NCBI GenBank assembly: GCA_029256185.1 | Contig: JAQSYI010000039.1 | Coordinates: 42,965 to 106,964 of the forward strand | Source of the DNA: Paenibacillaceae bacterium | Lineage (GTDB): Bacteria; Bacillota; Bacilli; Paenibacillales; NBRC-103111 | DNA length: 64,000 nt | Reading direction: 5' to 3' | Shown: positions 42,134 through 51,271 of the stretch, piece after piece | Layout: every line of letters starts with the position of its first letter | Numbering within the stretch: position 1 is the first letter of the stretch | Notes under the pieces: generated by a model | Told to the model about the DNA's origin: nothing | Databases searched by the model: none | Seen by the model: the letters and a program-made list of their open reading frames with translations, nothing else | Made by a program: the position numbers and the translations under genes

Positions 42134-42148
42134 ATGTAATGTTTACGT
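42134..42148. promoter_or_regulatory. Zur-box candidate ahead of the permease gene
   Basis: Minus strand ACGTAAACATTACAT: shares GTAAAnATTAC with the site at 17140 and resembles TCGTAATnATTACGA. It overlaps the spacer of a TTGAAC / TATGAT promoter. Confidence 0.55.
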
Positions 42149-42244
42149 TCAAGAAGTTATTTTGTAGAATGGCGAATCTATAGAAAGCACGGGAGAGGGT
42201 CTGGGGAGCGTCTAAGGAACGTCTTGAGAGGTTAAGGAGGAGCT

Positions 42245-42385
42245 ATGGGGTGTACACAATGTTCGGATACTATCCCTTTGCATCAGGAGAGTCGTGGTGA
42301 TGGGGAATTCATACAAATACATTCATGGGAGGCACTCCTCCCCGGTAATAGCTATCATTTTGATAGCTGTTGCCGCTACTTATAG
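42245..42385 (+). CDS. Possible 46-residue Cys-rich small protein
   Basis: ATG with AAGGAGGAGCT directly upstream; product starts MGCTQCSDTIPLHQ and ends FDSCCRYL, with a CxxC and a CC pair. No family recognised. It is divergent from the permease gene. The good ribosome site is the main support; it could be chance. Confidence 0.3.
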   Translation: MGCTQCSDTIPLHQESRGDGEFIQIHSWEALLPGNSYHFDSCCRYL

Positions 42386-42767
42386 TGAAACGGCAGGCTC
42401 TTCTGGTCCGTTGATATGAACGCCCCTCCGCTTTTCCCACAAAAAAGGTCTCTCAGGTGCTCTCAGATCCGCTGCCAGCTGAGCAGGCCCATCTTAACAA
42501 TGAGGAACGAATTTGCGAAACGTTGTACTGAGCAATGTAGTCGAAAAATCCCATACTCAGCTGAGGGGAAGCCCGTCAGCGGGCATTGTATATGAAATTT
42601 CGCATAGAATGCCCGAAGCGGGGCCGGTCCAACAAACATAGAACTGGTTTAAGCCGCTGCTTCGGTCATATTTAGCGCTTCGGAATCCAATGATTAGGGA
42701 AGCTCCGGTTAAGGCGGCTATTTTTGCAGAGAGCCAAGTAATTTTTATTGGAGAAGGAAGTGGGTGA
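42386..42767. other. Gene-free stretch with a dispersed repeat fragment
   Basis: No credible coding frame. It contains CAATGTAGTCGAAAAAT (42533-42549), the reverse complement of the core of the 52-bp repeats at 55501, and a GCCCGTCAGCGGGC hairpin near 42568. Confidence 0.5.
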
Positions 42768-43700
42768 TCAGCGGGCCAGGCGGTGCCAGGCTGCGGTTTC
42801 CCGCAAACCGTCAGACAGGGTGGTCAGGCTGCTCCAATGAAGCAGCTGTTGGGCCTTGGAGCAATCCAGGGCGCTGCGGCGCAGGTCGCCGGAACGGACG
42901 CCGCCTGTCTTCAAGGGCTGACAAGTGCCCATGGCAACGCATACCGCCTCGTAGATGTCGGCGATATGAATCTCTTGGCCGCTGCCGATATTGATCACCT
43001 CACTGCCTCCGCAGGTGAGCGCGGCTACATTAGCCCGGCACACATCCCGGATGTAAACATAGTCCCGGGTCGTTCCCTTGGGCATATCCGGATAGCTGTA
43101 CAAGACAGAAGGGAGTCCCGCCTCCGAATTGTTCATGAAGATAGGGATGACCCCGCATTCGCCGTCCGGCTGCTGCCTTGGGCCGTAGACATTGGCGTAG
43201 CGCAAGGCAACAAACTCCAGCCCGCAACTTCTCTGATAGAAACGCAGGTACTGCTCAATTGTATATTTGCTGATGGCATACGGGGAGAGCATCACTGGCT
43301 GGGCAGTTTCCGGAGTAGGGATAGCAACCGAATCTCCGGCAAGGGCGCCCCCGGTTGAAGCGAAGATGAACCGCTTCACTCCGTAGCAGATGCAGGAGCT
43401 AAGGAGCCGCAAAGTGGCGGTGATATTGACATCCGAATCATGAAGGGGATCTGCCACAGACTTAGGGATCGACTTCTGGGCCGCATGGTGGCTGACTGCG
43501 TCAGGCCGTTCCCGTTCGATAATCGCATCCATCCCGTCTGAACGGATATCCAGCTTGTAGAAAGCTGCTTGCTCCGGCACCTGCTCCCGCCGCCCCGTAC
43601 TCAGATCATCCACAATAACTACTTCATGGCCTGCTTCCAGATACGCCTCCGCCACATGGGAACCGATAAAACCGGCTCCTCCGGTAATCAGAATCTTCAT
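42768..43700 (-). CDS. NAD-dependent epimerase/dehydratase (UDP-glucose 4-epimerase-like)
   Basis: 310-residue extended SDR. MKILITGGAGFIGSHVAEAYLEAGHEVVIVDDLSTG is the NAD-binding start; catalytic Ser/Thr in FASTGGAL, YAISK motif with YTIEQYLRFY, then ALRYANVYGPRQ and GTTRDYVYIRDV as in GalE/WbpP-type epimerases. ATG 43700 has GAGGAG 9 bases upstream; TTG 43706 is nearer but less likely. Probably acts on a nucleotide sugar; it could supply the glycosyltransferases at 47.5-51.3 kb, but this link is speculation. Confidence 0.88.
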   Translation of the reverse strand: MKILITGGAGFIGSHVAEAYLEAGHEVVIVDDLSTGRREQVPEQAAFYKLDIRSDGMDAIIERERPDAVSHHAAQKSIPKSVADPLHDSDVNITATLRLLSSCICYGVKRFIFASTGGALAGDSVAIPTPETAQPVMLSPYAISKYTIEQYLRFYQRSCGLEFVALRYANVYGPRQQPDGECGVIPIFMNNSEAGLPSVLYSYPDMPKGTTRDYVYIRDVCRANVAALTCGGSEVINIGSGQEIHIADIYEAVCVAMGTCQPLKTGGVRSGDLRRSALDCSKAQQLLHWSSLTTLSDGLRETAAWHRLAR

Positions 43701-43715
43701 TGCCAATCGCTCCTC

Positions 43716-44987
43716 TCATTTGTATCCGGCGAATAATCCGGATTCCTTGGTAATGTGGATTGCGCCATTCTGCAGGATCAGGTCTTTGAGCCTGACCTTG
43801 AATTTCGGCAGTCCCGCTCCGGCAAGGGTGATTCTGGAATTGCCGGTAGTAGACTGAATATATGCGACCAGCGGTTCAGCCTCCGTTACCCGCAGAGAAT
43901 CCTCATAGCGGAAGAGGCGGACGCCTCTGAAGCCGGCAGCCTCCAACTGGACGCGGCCGTTCTCCAGCCCGAATTCCTCGGCAAAGTCCGTCTCCGACAA
44001 GACAAGTTTGGAATCGAACCCGGCCAGCAGTTCCTTCATCTCCCGGAGATGGTTCGCACCGATAGTGGAGGCGTACAGAACTCCCCCGGGCTTGAGCACG
44101 CGGCGGATCTCTGCCAGCGCCTGCTGCCGGTCATTCACGTGATACAGCATATGGTTAGCCAACACCATATCGAAGCAGCAGTCGGGGAAGGGAATGGAGC
44201 GCGCATCTGCTTGCATAAACTCCAGGCGATCCTTCAGAATTGTGCCGTCCAGCTTGTCTTTCGTATCCTGAAGCATGCCTGTGGAGAAATCCGTCAGGGT
44301 GATTTTCCAGTCAGCGGGTATTCGGACTTCGTTGCGCTTCCATAATGTTCCGTCTCCACAGCCGATCTCCAGGATGCTGCAAGGAGAACTTCGCGTTTCC
44401 AACTGGTCGAACAGCCATAGGTGCCAGTTATATGGATTGACGCTGAAGCGGTCGTGAAGGCTGATGCGGGTATGCAAGTTGGAGGCGTTCCGGTACTGTT
44501 CTGCCCATTTCTCCTCCTGATTGACCGCCCGGATGATGGAGGTGAACAACTCCCATGACGGGCTGGTTTCTTCGGACGAGTCCCAATCGTGGCCGTCTCC
44601 CTGTCCGTATAATTCTCTGCCGCATTTTTCCGTGGAATCCAACTGGGCCAGCGTTTCGGTAACAGCCTTGTGAACCAGCCGGAGATGCTCCAGCTTGCGC
44701 CGGATAATGGTATCTTGGATGCGAAGGGATTGCCTCAGGTCCTCCTCCTGGCCATCGCGGTGAATAGCCTGCTTGATCTCGTCAATGGATAAGCCAATGT
44801 ATTTCAGAGTGAGAATTCTTTGCAGCCGCGCCAAATCCCGCATGGTGTATTGCCTGTTTCCCGCAGCAGTTCTGAAGCTGGGCGGGAGCAAGCCTATCTT
44901 GTCGTAGAAACGTATAGTCCGTACCGTTACCCCCGCTCTTGCCGCAAATTGCCCGGCAGTCATCAGGCTTCCGTCATGTGCCTGCAT
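43716..44987 (-). CDS. MerR-type regulator fused to SAM-dependent methyltransferase
   Basis: 423 residues. Residues 8-80 form a MerR helix-turn-helix (MTAGQFAARAGVTVRTIRFYDKIGLLPPSF, ...LARLQRILTLKYIGLSIDEIKQA), then a coiled-coil dimerisation helix to about 125. From about 195 a class I methyltransferase follows: motif I ILEIGCGDGTLW, acidic LTDFS, ADARSIPFPDCCFDMVLANHMLYHV and RRVLKPGGVL. ATG 44987 has GGAGGG 6 bases upstream; the frame is open 12 codons further. The fusion suggests a regulator whose ligand is also its methylation substrate. It is 15 bases upstream of the epimerase gene on the same strand. Confidence 0.87.
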   Translation of the reverse strand: MQAHDGSLMTAGQFAARAGVTVRTIRFYDKIGLLPPSFRTAAGNRQYTMRDLARLQRILTLKYIGLSIDEIKQAIHRDGQEEDLRQSLRIQDTIIRRKLEHLRLVHKAVTETLAQLDSTEKCGRELYGQGDGHDWDSSEETSPSWELFTSIIRAVNQEEKWAEQYRNASNLHTRISLHDRFSVNPYNWHLWLFDQLETRSSPCSILEIGCGDGTLWKRNEVRIPADWKITLTDFSTGMLQDTKDKLDGTILKDRLEFMQADARSIPFPDCCFDMVLANHMLYHVNDRQQALAEIRRVLKPGGVLYASTIGANHLREMKELLAGFDSKLVLSETDFAEEFGLENGRVQLEAAGFRGVRLFRYEDSLRVTEAEPLVAYIQSTTGNSRITLAGAGLPKFKVRLKDLILQNGAIHITKESGLFAGYK

Positions 44988-45247
44988 GTTTTTCCCTCCA
45001 TTGTCTGTCTCTTTGTCAGTCATCTTGCCTGCCTCTTAGCCGCTTCTTTTTACCTGTCACCTCATCTCTCTCTTTGTCTGTTTCCTTGCCAAATTCTTTA
45101 CCTGCTTCTATTGTAGCGGCTGACCATACGTCACCTTCAAGCTTTTTTTCTGCGGCAGTCGAATGGACGTATAAATCCGCCGGAAGGGACTCCGGTTGCC
45201 CGGTGAGCCGCCGGAAAAGAATAGTCAGCAAGATATTCATCTTAACC

Positions 45248-45282
45248 GTAATGACAATTATTACCTTCGGGTATGCTATAAT
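45248..45282 (+). promoter_or_regulatory. Extended -10 promoter with inverted repeat
   Basis: TGCTATAAT (45274-45282) is an extended -10 for the phasin-like gene. GTAAT-N7-ATTAC (45248-45264) is a perfect short inverted repeat just upstream, a possible operator. Confidence 0.5.
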
Positions 45283-45345
45283 GGAACCAGACCAAAGAAA
45301 CATTCAATAAAATCGGATGATCCAAGAAAAGGAGAAGTGATCAAG

Positions 45346-45654
45346 ATGAGAGACATGATTCATAGAGCGGTATCCCTGGGATTAGGGCTGGCAGTGGCCA
45401 GCAAGGAGCAGATTGAGAAGGCTGTGGACGAATTGGTCAAAAAGGGCGAGGTCAGCCGTGCGGAATCGTCGGAATTCATCGAAGAGCTTCTCAGCAAGGG
45501 AAGCGAGGCCAAGCAGAAGATGGAGGATATGGTCCGGGAACGGGTGCAAACCATATTGGGGGAACAGGGTGTAGCGACCAAGGAGGACATTGAACGCCTG
45601 GAGCGCCGGCTGGCTGCACTGGAGGCCGTCCAATCCCCTGGGGAGCAATCCTGA
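45346..45654 (+). CDS. Phasin-family protein (PhaF-like)
   Basis: 102 residues, almost all helical: MRDMIHRAVSLGLGLAVASKEQIEKAVDELVKKGEVS, EEGFIEEL-type acidic helix, and a C-terminal leucine-zipper-like segment (ATKEDIERLERRLAALEAV). This matches the short phasin/PhaF-related proteins that precede ABC1/UbiB kinases in Bacilli. ATG 45346 follows AAAAGGAGAAGTG; the longer open frame from 45196 has no support. Probably co-transcribed with the kinase gene 121 bases downstream. Confidence 0.82.
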   Translation: MRDMIHRAVSLGLGLAVASKEQIEKAVDELVKKGEVSRAESSEFIEELLSKGSEAKQKMEDMVRERVQTILGEQGVATKEDIERLERRLAALEAVQSPGEQS

Positions 45655-45775
45655 CCGTCCATTCCGACAGCAGTTGCGGCTGTAATTCCGGTTACCGGGC
45701 TAAACAGAGGCGGAGCAACTGGAAGACCGGATCAGAGCAAGGCCATGACGAAGAGGAAAGGCGGAGGCTTTTTAT

Positions 45776-47449
45776 ATGAAGGTGGGTAAAAGGATCCGTC
45801 ATCTGCAGCGTTACCGGGAGATTGCGGTGGCGTTTGTTCGCAATGGGTTTGGTTATGTGGTCAATGAGTTAGGGTTTCCCGAAACCTTTCCTTTCCTGCG
45901 GCAGGGCGAGCGGCGTGATATTCACAAGAAATCGATCGGAGAACGGATCCGGCTCCTGCTGGAGGATCTTGGGCCTACCTTTGTCAAGCTGGGCCAGATT
46001 GCCAGCACCCGTCCCGATCTTCTCCCCGCTGATGTGATTAGCGAGCTTGTCCGCCTCCAGGATAAGGTGCCTGCTTTCACTTATGAGGAAGCCGTAGGGA
46101 TCATTGAAGAAGAGCTGGGTTCCCCGGTCAGTGAGGTATTTGCCCATTTTCCCAGGATACCCATTGCCGCCGCCTCCATCGGACAGGTATACCGGGCCGC
46201 CTTGCAGGATGGAACGGATGTGGCGGTCAAGGTGCAGCGTCCGCATATCCAGCAGATGATTGAGACGGACCTGGATATCCTGGCGGAGCTGGCCCGTCTT
46301 GCGGAGAGTCGGCTGGAATGGGCCCGCAATTACCGAGTGCGGGATGTGGTCGAGGAAATAACCAAGGCGCTTCATGCTGAGCTGGATTATACGACGGAAG
46401 CCAGGCAGGCCGAGAAATTCATTGCTCAATGCCAACAACTGGAAGGTGTATGTGTGCCCCATGTTTATTGGGACTACACCACCAGACGGGTCCTGACCAT
46501 GGAGTTCCTGATGGGTATTAAGCTGTCCGACCGTGAGCAGCTGGATAAGGAAGGCCACAGCAGAACGGGGATTGCCAGGAAGTTTGCCCAGATTATTTTT
46601 CACCAGATCCTCATTGAAGGTCTGTTCCACGGCGATCCTCATCCCGGCAATGTGCTGGTACTCCCCGACGGGACGCTGGCGCTCCTGGACTTTGGCCTGG
46701 TGGGGCGGCTGTCTCCGGAAATGAAGCGGCAGTTCGCCACCTTCGTGATTGCCTTGCGCAATCAGAGCACCAATGGTGTCATCCGCGCCATCTCCAACAT
46801 GGGAATTGTACCTGACGAAGCCGATCTGAATGCTCTGCGGGTCGATGTGGATGAGATGAGGGAAAAATACTATGAGACTCCTCTTAGCCGGGTGAGCCTG
46901 GGAGAAGCGGTCAATGATCTGTTCACTCTGGCTTTCCGGCACCGGATCCGCATTCCCTCGGAGATGACCGTGCTGGGCAAGACACTGCTGACGATGGAGG
47001 GTGTAGTGGTTGCACTTGATCCGTCCTTCAGCGTATTCGAGGTAGCGGAGCCCTACGGACGGCGGTTGTTCCGGGAGCGCCTTGATCCGCGCAATCTGGT
47101 CAAGAAGGCCATTGAAGAGGCCCCCGAATTTCTGGACATGCTTACTGAAATGCCTTCTGGAATCCGGAATATAGCAGCCGCCATGCGCAAGGGGAAATTC
47201 AAGCTGGAGATGAACGTCCCCGAGCTGGGGTCATTCCTGAAGAAGATGGATATGATCAGCAACAAACTGTCCTTCAGCATCGTTCTGCTGTCCTTCAGCA
47301 TTGTTCTGGTGGGTCTGATCATCGGCGCTTCTCTGGCGAGTCCGGATACGGTGCTGTGGAATCTCCCCGTGCATGAGATCGGCTTCGTTATTGCCATCAT
47401 TATGCTCTCCTGGCTGCTCTATTCCTTCTTCCGGTCAGGACGGTTCTGA
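45776..47449 (+). CDS. ABC1/UbiB atypical kinase family protein
   Basis: 557 residues. The atypical kinase core has KxGQ motif VKLGQIASTRPDLLP, A-rich nucleotide loop AAASIGQVYRA, VAVKVQRP Lys, HGDPHPGN catalytic loop and LLDFGLVG. Two C-terminal membrane helices (IVLLSFSIVLVGLIIGASLA, IGFVIAIIMLSWLLYSFF) anchor it. UbiB proteins support isoprenoid-lipid or quinone homeostasis through ATPase activity; the exact role in Firmicutes is unknown. GGAGG precedes the ATG. Confidence 0.92.
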   Translation: MKVGKRIRHLQRYREIAVAFVRNGFGYVVNELGFPETFPFLRQGERRDIHKKSIGERIRLLLEDLGPTFVKLGQIASTRPDLLPADVISELVRLQDKVPAFTYEEAVGIIEEELGSPVSEVFAHFPRIPIAAASIGQVYRAALQDGTDVAVKVQRPHIQQMIETDLDILAELARLAESRLEWARNYRVRDVVEEITKALHAELDYTTEARQAEKFIAQCQQLEGVCVPHVYWDYTTRRVLTMEFLMGIKLSDREQLDKEGHSRTGIARKFAQIIFHQILIEGLFHGDPHPGNVLVLPDGTLALLDFGLVGRLSPEMKRQFATFVIALRNQSTNGVIRAISNMGIVPDEADLNALRVDVDEMREKYYETPLSRVSLGEAVNDLFTLAFRHRIRIPSEMTVLGKTLLTMEGVVVALDPSFSVFEVAEPYGRRLFRERLDPRNLVKKAIEEAPEFLDMLTEMPSGIRNIAAAMRKGKFKLEMNVPELGSFLKKMDMISNKLSFSIVLLSFSIVLVGLIIGASLASPDTVLWNLPVHEIGFVIAIIMLSWLLYSFFRSGRF

Positions 47450-47468
47450 CCTGCCGTTGCACTCCGTT

Positions 47469-49367
47469 CTAGGAATCGGACAGAAACAGGTGCTCTGCGA
47501 GGCTGTCCGATTCCCTTAAGACGCCGTATAGTCCGATACGGGGCTCGAGCCGCTGGGGAAACTGATCCATCATCTCCCGGAAGGCTGCTGCGGCTTCCTC
47601 CTTATGCCCGAGAGACCAGGCCAATTGCGCCGCGAACAGACTGTCATGCAACGGGGCCCCTTCCTCCGGAAAGGGGCTTAGGCTGTTGCGGACCGCCTCC
47701 CGTACAGAGGCGGGGGCACGGTAGATGGCTAAGCGCCAATCCCACGGAACGGCTGTCCGGCCGGCAGATTGCTGGCGGAAGAAGCGGCTCCACACCAGCA
47801 GGAAGCAAGACCATGCCTCCATCATGAGCATGGCATAAGCGGCTTGGCCGGGCAGGGTGGGAGGCAGTGGCCCCGCAGGCTCATGGCCAAGCAAGGCATG
47901 AGCCAGAACAGCAAGTTCGGGAACATGCGCTTCGTACGAATAGAGCAGATTCAGGGTCACGAGATTCTCTGCCCTGAGGTTCTCAAGCGCCCAGAGATAC
48001 AAGACCAGATGCTTCTCCGGCCTGTGGGAGAGAAGCGCTTGAAGCAAATCGGCTGCACAATCCTGTTGTCCGCTCTGAGCCAGCAGGACGGCGTTGAAGA
48101 AGGCAAGCTCCCTGTTAGCGGCCCCCTCCGCCTTTGAGGCTGCAGCATTCGCTTGGTCAAAGAGCGGGAGCAGCTCGCTCCCGCATCCTTTTCTCATGAC
48201 ATAGGGACTTAGGAGCTCCAGCGCCTTCTGCGGGGAATGGCTGAAGGGAGGGGCGGTGAGCGTTTCGAACACCTGAAGAGCGGGATAGAGCGTCACAGCC
48301 AGACTGAGCCAGCGGGGCATGGCCTGTGTCCGGTAGGCCTCATGAAGCGCTGATTCCCTGAAGCTGCCAAGCGCCTCACGCCAATTGCCCAATTGCTGCT
48401 GAACGGTTCCCAGCCAATAGCGGTGGCGGGGCTGGTCGTCGGTCCCGGAGGAGGAGGGGGACCTCGCCAGTCTGGTCAGGCTGTGATGCGCTTCTTCCGG
48501 CCTGTTGCTCTTGAGCAGCAGAATGCCGCGGAGCTCCAGCAGTTCAGGATGGAACGGGTCGCGGACAAGACCGGTTTCTGTTGCTCCAAGCGCTGCTGTG
48601 AACGCTCCCAGCTGCCAGTTGGAGAAGGCCAGCTTGTAAGCCAGGTCCGAGACATAGCCGGCGCCGGGCGGAACCAGCGGGAGCAGCGGGGAGAGCTGGG
48701 CGGCTGCTTCTTCATAGCATTCCTGCAAGAACAGCTCCGCTCCCAGTGCGTACCGGTAATAGAGCTGATCGCTTTCCTCTGCAACCGCACGCTTCAGCAG
48801 CTTCATGTTGCGGGCGGCTTTATCCTTGCGTTGGGCGGTTTCCTGCAAATAGCCGTAATGGGTGAGGATAAGCGGAGAGCGCTTGATGGACAGTCCGGGG
48901 CAGCAAGCGGCAAGAGACATGCCAATATCCTCATGAATGCGGCCATGGTATGCAAGCCCGGGGACATTGCGGTACAAGCGGCATACGTGATCCGTCTCGT
49001 AGTCCCCCTGCTGCTGCGAGCGAAGCTGCCGGATCGTCACATAATATCCCGCGGCGGAAGGGTCGGCGGTCAAGACGGAGAATGCGTCCAGGGGCTCCGG
49101 CGGTTCCAGCCGCTCATCCGCATCCATCACCAGAATCCAGTCACCGGTTGCCCGTTTCAGTGCAAAATTCCGCGCCTCGGCAAAGTGGTTGTTCCATCTG
49201 CAGGAATATGTCCTGGCCCCGTACCGGCGCGCGATCTCCAGAGTGCGGTCCTGTGAGCCTGTATCCACAACAATGATTTCATCCGCAAGAGATTGGACCG
49301 ATTCCAGACAAGCCCCGATGGTGCTCTCCTCATTGCATACGATCATGCATAATGCTACAGTGGGCAT
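47469..49367 (-). CDS. TPR-containing family 2 glycosyltransferase (A)
   Basis: 632 residues. Residues 1-110 start a GT2 domain: ALCMIVCNEESTIGACLESV, IIVVDTGSQDRTLEIA and DxD motif VMDADERLE. From about 200 the protein is helical repeats of the TPR type (YRYALGAELFLQECYEEAAAQL, RYWLGTVQQQLGNWREALGSF). GT2-TPR proteins of this kind glycosylate peptides or proteins, for example SunS. It starts 3 bases from the end of a paralogous gene. The nearest candidate acceptor is the Thr-rich repeat protein at 53550. Confidence 0.88.
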   Translation of the reverse strand: MPTVALCMIVCNEESTIGACLESVQSLADEIIVVDTGSQDRTLEIARRYGARTYSCRWNNHFAEARNFALKRATGDWILVMDADERLEPPEPLDAFSVLTADPSAAGYYVTIRQLRSQQQGDYETDHVCRLYRNVPGLAYHGRIHEDIGMSLAACCPGLSIKRSPLILTHYGYLQETAQRKDKAARNMKLLKRAVAEESDQLYYRYALGAELFLQECYEEAAAQLSPLLPLVPPGAGYVSDLAYKLAFSNWQLGAFTAALGATETGLVRDPFHPELLELRGILLLKSNRPEEAHHSLTRLARSPSSSGTDDQPRHRYWLGTVQQQLGNWREALGSFRESALHEAYRTQAMPRWLSLAVTLYPALQVFETLTAPPFSHSPQKALELLSPYVMRKGCGSELLPLFDQANAAASKAEGAANRELAFFNAVLLAQSGQQDCAADLLQALLSHRPEKHLVLYLWALENLRAENLVTLNLLYSYEAHVPELAVLAHALLGHEPAGPLPPTLPGQAAYAMLMMEAWSCFLLVWSRFFRQQSAGRTAVPWDWRLAIYRAPASVREAVRNSLSPFPEEGAPLHDSLFAAQLAWSLGHKEEAAAAFREMMDQFPQRLEPRIGLYGVLRESDSLAEHLFLSDS

Positions 49368-49369
49368 CG

Positions 49370-51271
49370 TCAGGTTACCTCCTCCATCAGGATATCGTCG
49401 ATCAGCGTCATCAGGCGGGGCAGCACGTCATTCCACAGAGCATTGTATTCTTGATGGCCCTTCTCCTCGCGGAAGAGCTGATAGATCCGTACATGGGTGG
49501 TCTTGATCAGCTCGCAGCGCCCCTTCAATCTCTGCAAGGGATCGGGCAGCGTATTGAGAAGCTGGCGCCAATAGGCTTGCAATAGGGCCTGCAGCGCGAA
49601 CAGATGCTCCTTGGCCGCCAGCATATACAGAAAGTGCAGCTCGCTCCATAGCGGCGAATACGCCTCAGGGGGAAGATTCAGAGGAATATTCTGCTGCGGC
49701 AGCCCCAGAGCCAGACAACGGTGAAGGCTGAGCATGATCTGTCCGTCAGGATCGGCGGCTTCCGCCGGAGACGGGGAGGCTGCAGCCTTCTGACGGTTAT
49801 GCCGGTACTCCAGTTCCATCCGGGACAAAAAGCGGAACGCCGCCTGATCCTCATTGCGGGCAACGGCCTGATAAAAGGACCGGCGGAATTGCAGCTGCCG
49901 CGGGAGGGGAGGCGTATCTCCATTGCCGAGCTTGCTGTCCCCGTTCTCTGCCAACAGCCGGCAACGGAGCAGCAGCAGTTGCCCGTCGCTCCCTTTATCC
50001 TCGGGCAGTGGTCTGGAGCGAAGAATTGCGGCGGCCTCTCTGTACAACCCCAACTGGTAATACGAGAGGGCAATGCTCCACCAAGTATTCGGCGATTCCA
50101 GCGTAAACAGCTGCTCCAGCTTGTGCGTGATGCCGTCGGGGGCATGGCCCAGGGGATGGGAGCGGGCAAGCAGCCCGATCAGCCGCAGAAAAGGGGCGAG
50201 CAGACCCGGATTGAATTTCAGCGCATTGGCATAACAGGAGACGGCTCCTTCATAATCCTGGAGCTGCTCCTTTGTCTTGCCCAGGTGAAAGCTGGCCGTG
50301 TAAGTTCCCGCACCGCTGGATGAAGTATATTTGGGCGGGGCAACCCCAATCTCCAGAGCTTGGTAGAACGCCGCCTCGGCAGCCTCCCATTGCTTCAGAT
50401 GATAGCGGATTCTTCCCAGAGTGAGGAATAAGTCGGGAAAATCCCCCAGCGTCTCCGCCGCGCTGCCGCATACTGCTGCGGCTTCTTCCCATTGGCCCAA
50501 AGCCTGAAGGCAGTTCACCTCCCGCAGCACAACCACATGTCCGAAGCTGGATTTCCTCCAGTCCACGATGGAACGGGATCGGCGGAATTGCTCCAAGGCC
50601 TGCTTGTTATCGCCCATCCTCATATATTCCACCCCAAGGTTGTAGCGGTGGAAGCTTTCGTTATCGGTATGCTCCAGTTCCTGGTGCAGCAGCTCCATGT
50701 TGCGCTGTACTTTATTTTTCTTCTGCACCACTTCGGGCAGATAGCCCCCGTGATTGAGCCGGATATCCGAAAAAAGCAGCAAGGCTGCGGGATTGGCGGT
50801 AATAATCGGCTGGACGATCTGCTCATGGATTCTGCCGGCGTAGCGGTACCCCGGCTTGTTGCGGAACAGTCGGAGGGAGGAGGATATGGAAGAGCCGACA
50901 GGCTTCGCCTGTGTGCCGGTATAATTGGCGATTTTCACAAAGAAGCCATCGGCCTGAGGATTGCTCGTCACCAGTTGGCGGATCATGGGACCGTGGCCGT
51001 CCTCCAGCACTTCGTCGGCATCAAGCACCAGGATCCATTTGCCCTTGGCCAAGGCGATGGATTCATTGCGGGCGGCGGCAAAATCATTTTGCCATTCCCG
51101 GTGACAGACCTGGGCGCCTGCTTGTCGGGCAATTTCCACTGTCCGGTCTGTGGAGCCGGTATCCACAACGATGCATTCGTCTGCAGCTTCGTTCACACTT
51201 TGCAGGCAGCGTCCAATGACTTCCTCCTCATTCTTGACAATCATGCACAGGGAAATAAGCGGCCTACTCAT
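49370..51271 (-). CDS. TPR-containing family 2 glycosyltransferase (B)
   Basis: 633 residues, paralogous to the previous gene over its whole length. GT2 start LISLCMIVKNEEEVIGRCLQSV, IVVDTGSTDRTVEIARQAGA, DxD VLDADEVLED; then TPR-like repeats (FHRYNLGVEYMRMGDNKQALEQF, FHLGKTKEQLQDYEGAVSCYANALKF). Cytoplasmic. It overlaps the end of the upstream TPR gene by 8 bases, so the three genes form one transcript. Two tandem GT2-TPR enzymes suggest sequential sugar additions or two acceptors. Confidence 0.88.
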   Translation of the reverse strand: MSRPLISLCMIVKNEEEVIGRCLQSVNEAADECIVVDTGSTDRTVEIARQAGAQVCHREWQNDFAAARNESIALAKGKWILVLDADEVLEDGHGPMIRQLVTSNPQADGFFVKIANYTGTQAKPVGSSISSSLRLFRNKPGYRYAGRIHEQIVQPIITANPAALLLFSDIRLNHGGYLPEVVQKKNKVQRNMELLHQELEHTDNESFHRYNLGVEYMRMGDNKQALEQFRRSRSIVDWRKSSFGHVVVLREVNCLQALGQWEEAAAVCGSAAETLGDFPDLFLTLGRIRYHLKQWEAAEAAFYQALEIGVAPPKYTSSSGAGTYTASFHLGKTKEQLQDYEGAVSCYANALKFNPGLLAPFLRLIGLLARSHPLGHAPDGITHKLEQLFTLESPNTWWSIALSYYQLGLYREAAAILRSRPLPEDKGSDGQLLLLRCRLLAENGDSKLGNGDTPPLPRQLQFRRSFYQAVARNEDQAAFRFLSRMELEYRHNRQKAAASPSPAEAADPDGQIMLSLHRCLALGLPQQNIPLNLPPEAYSPLWSELHFLYMLAAKEHLFALQALLQAYWRQLLNTLPDPLQRLKGRCELIKTTHVRIYQLFREEKGHQEYNALWNDVLPRLMTLIDDILMEEVT

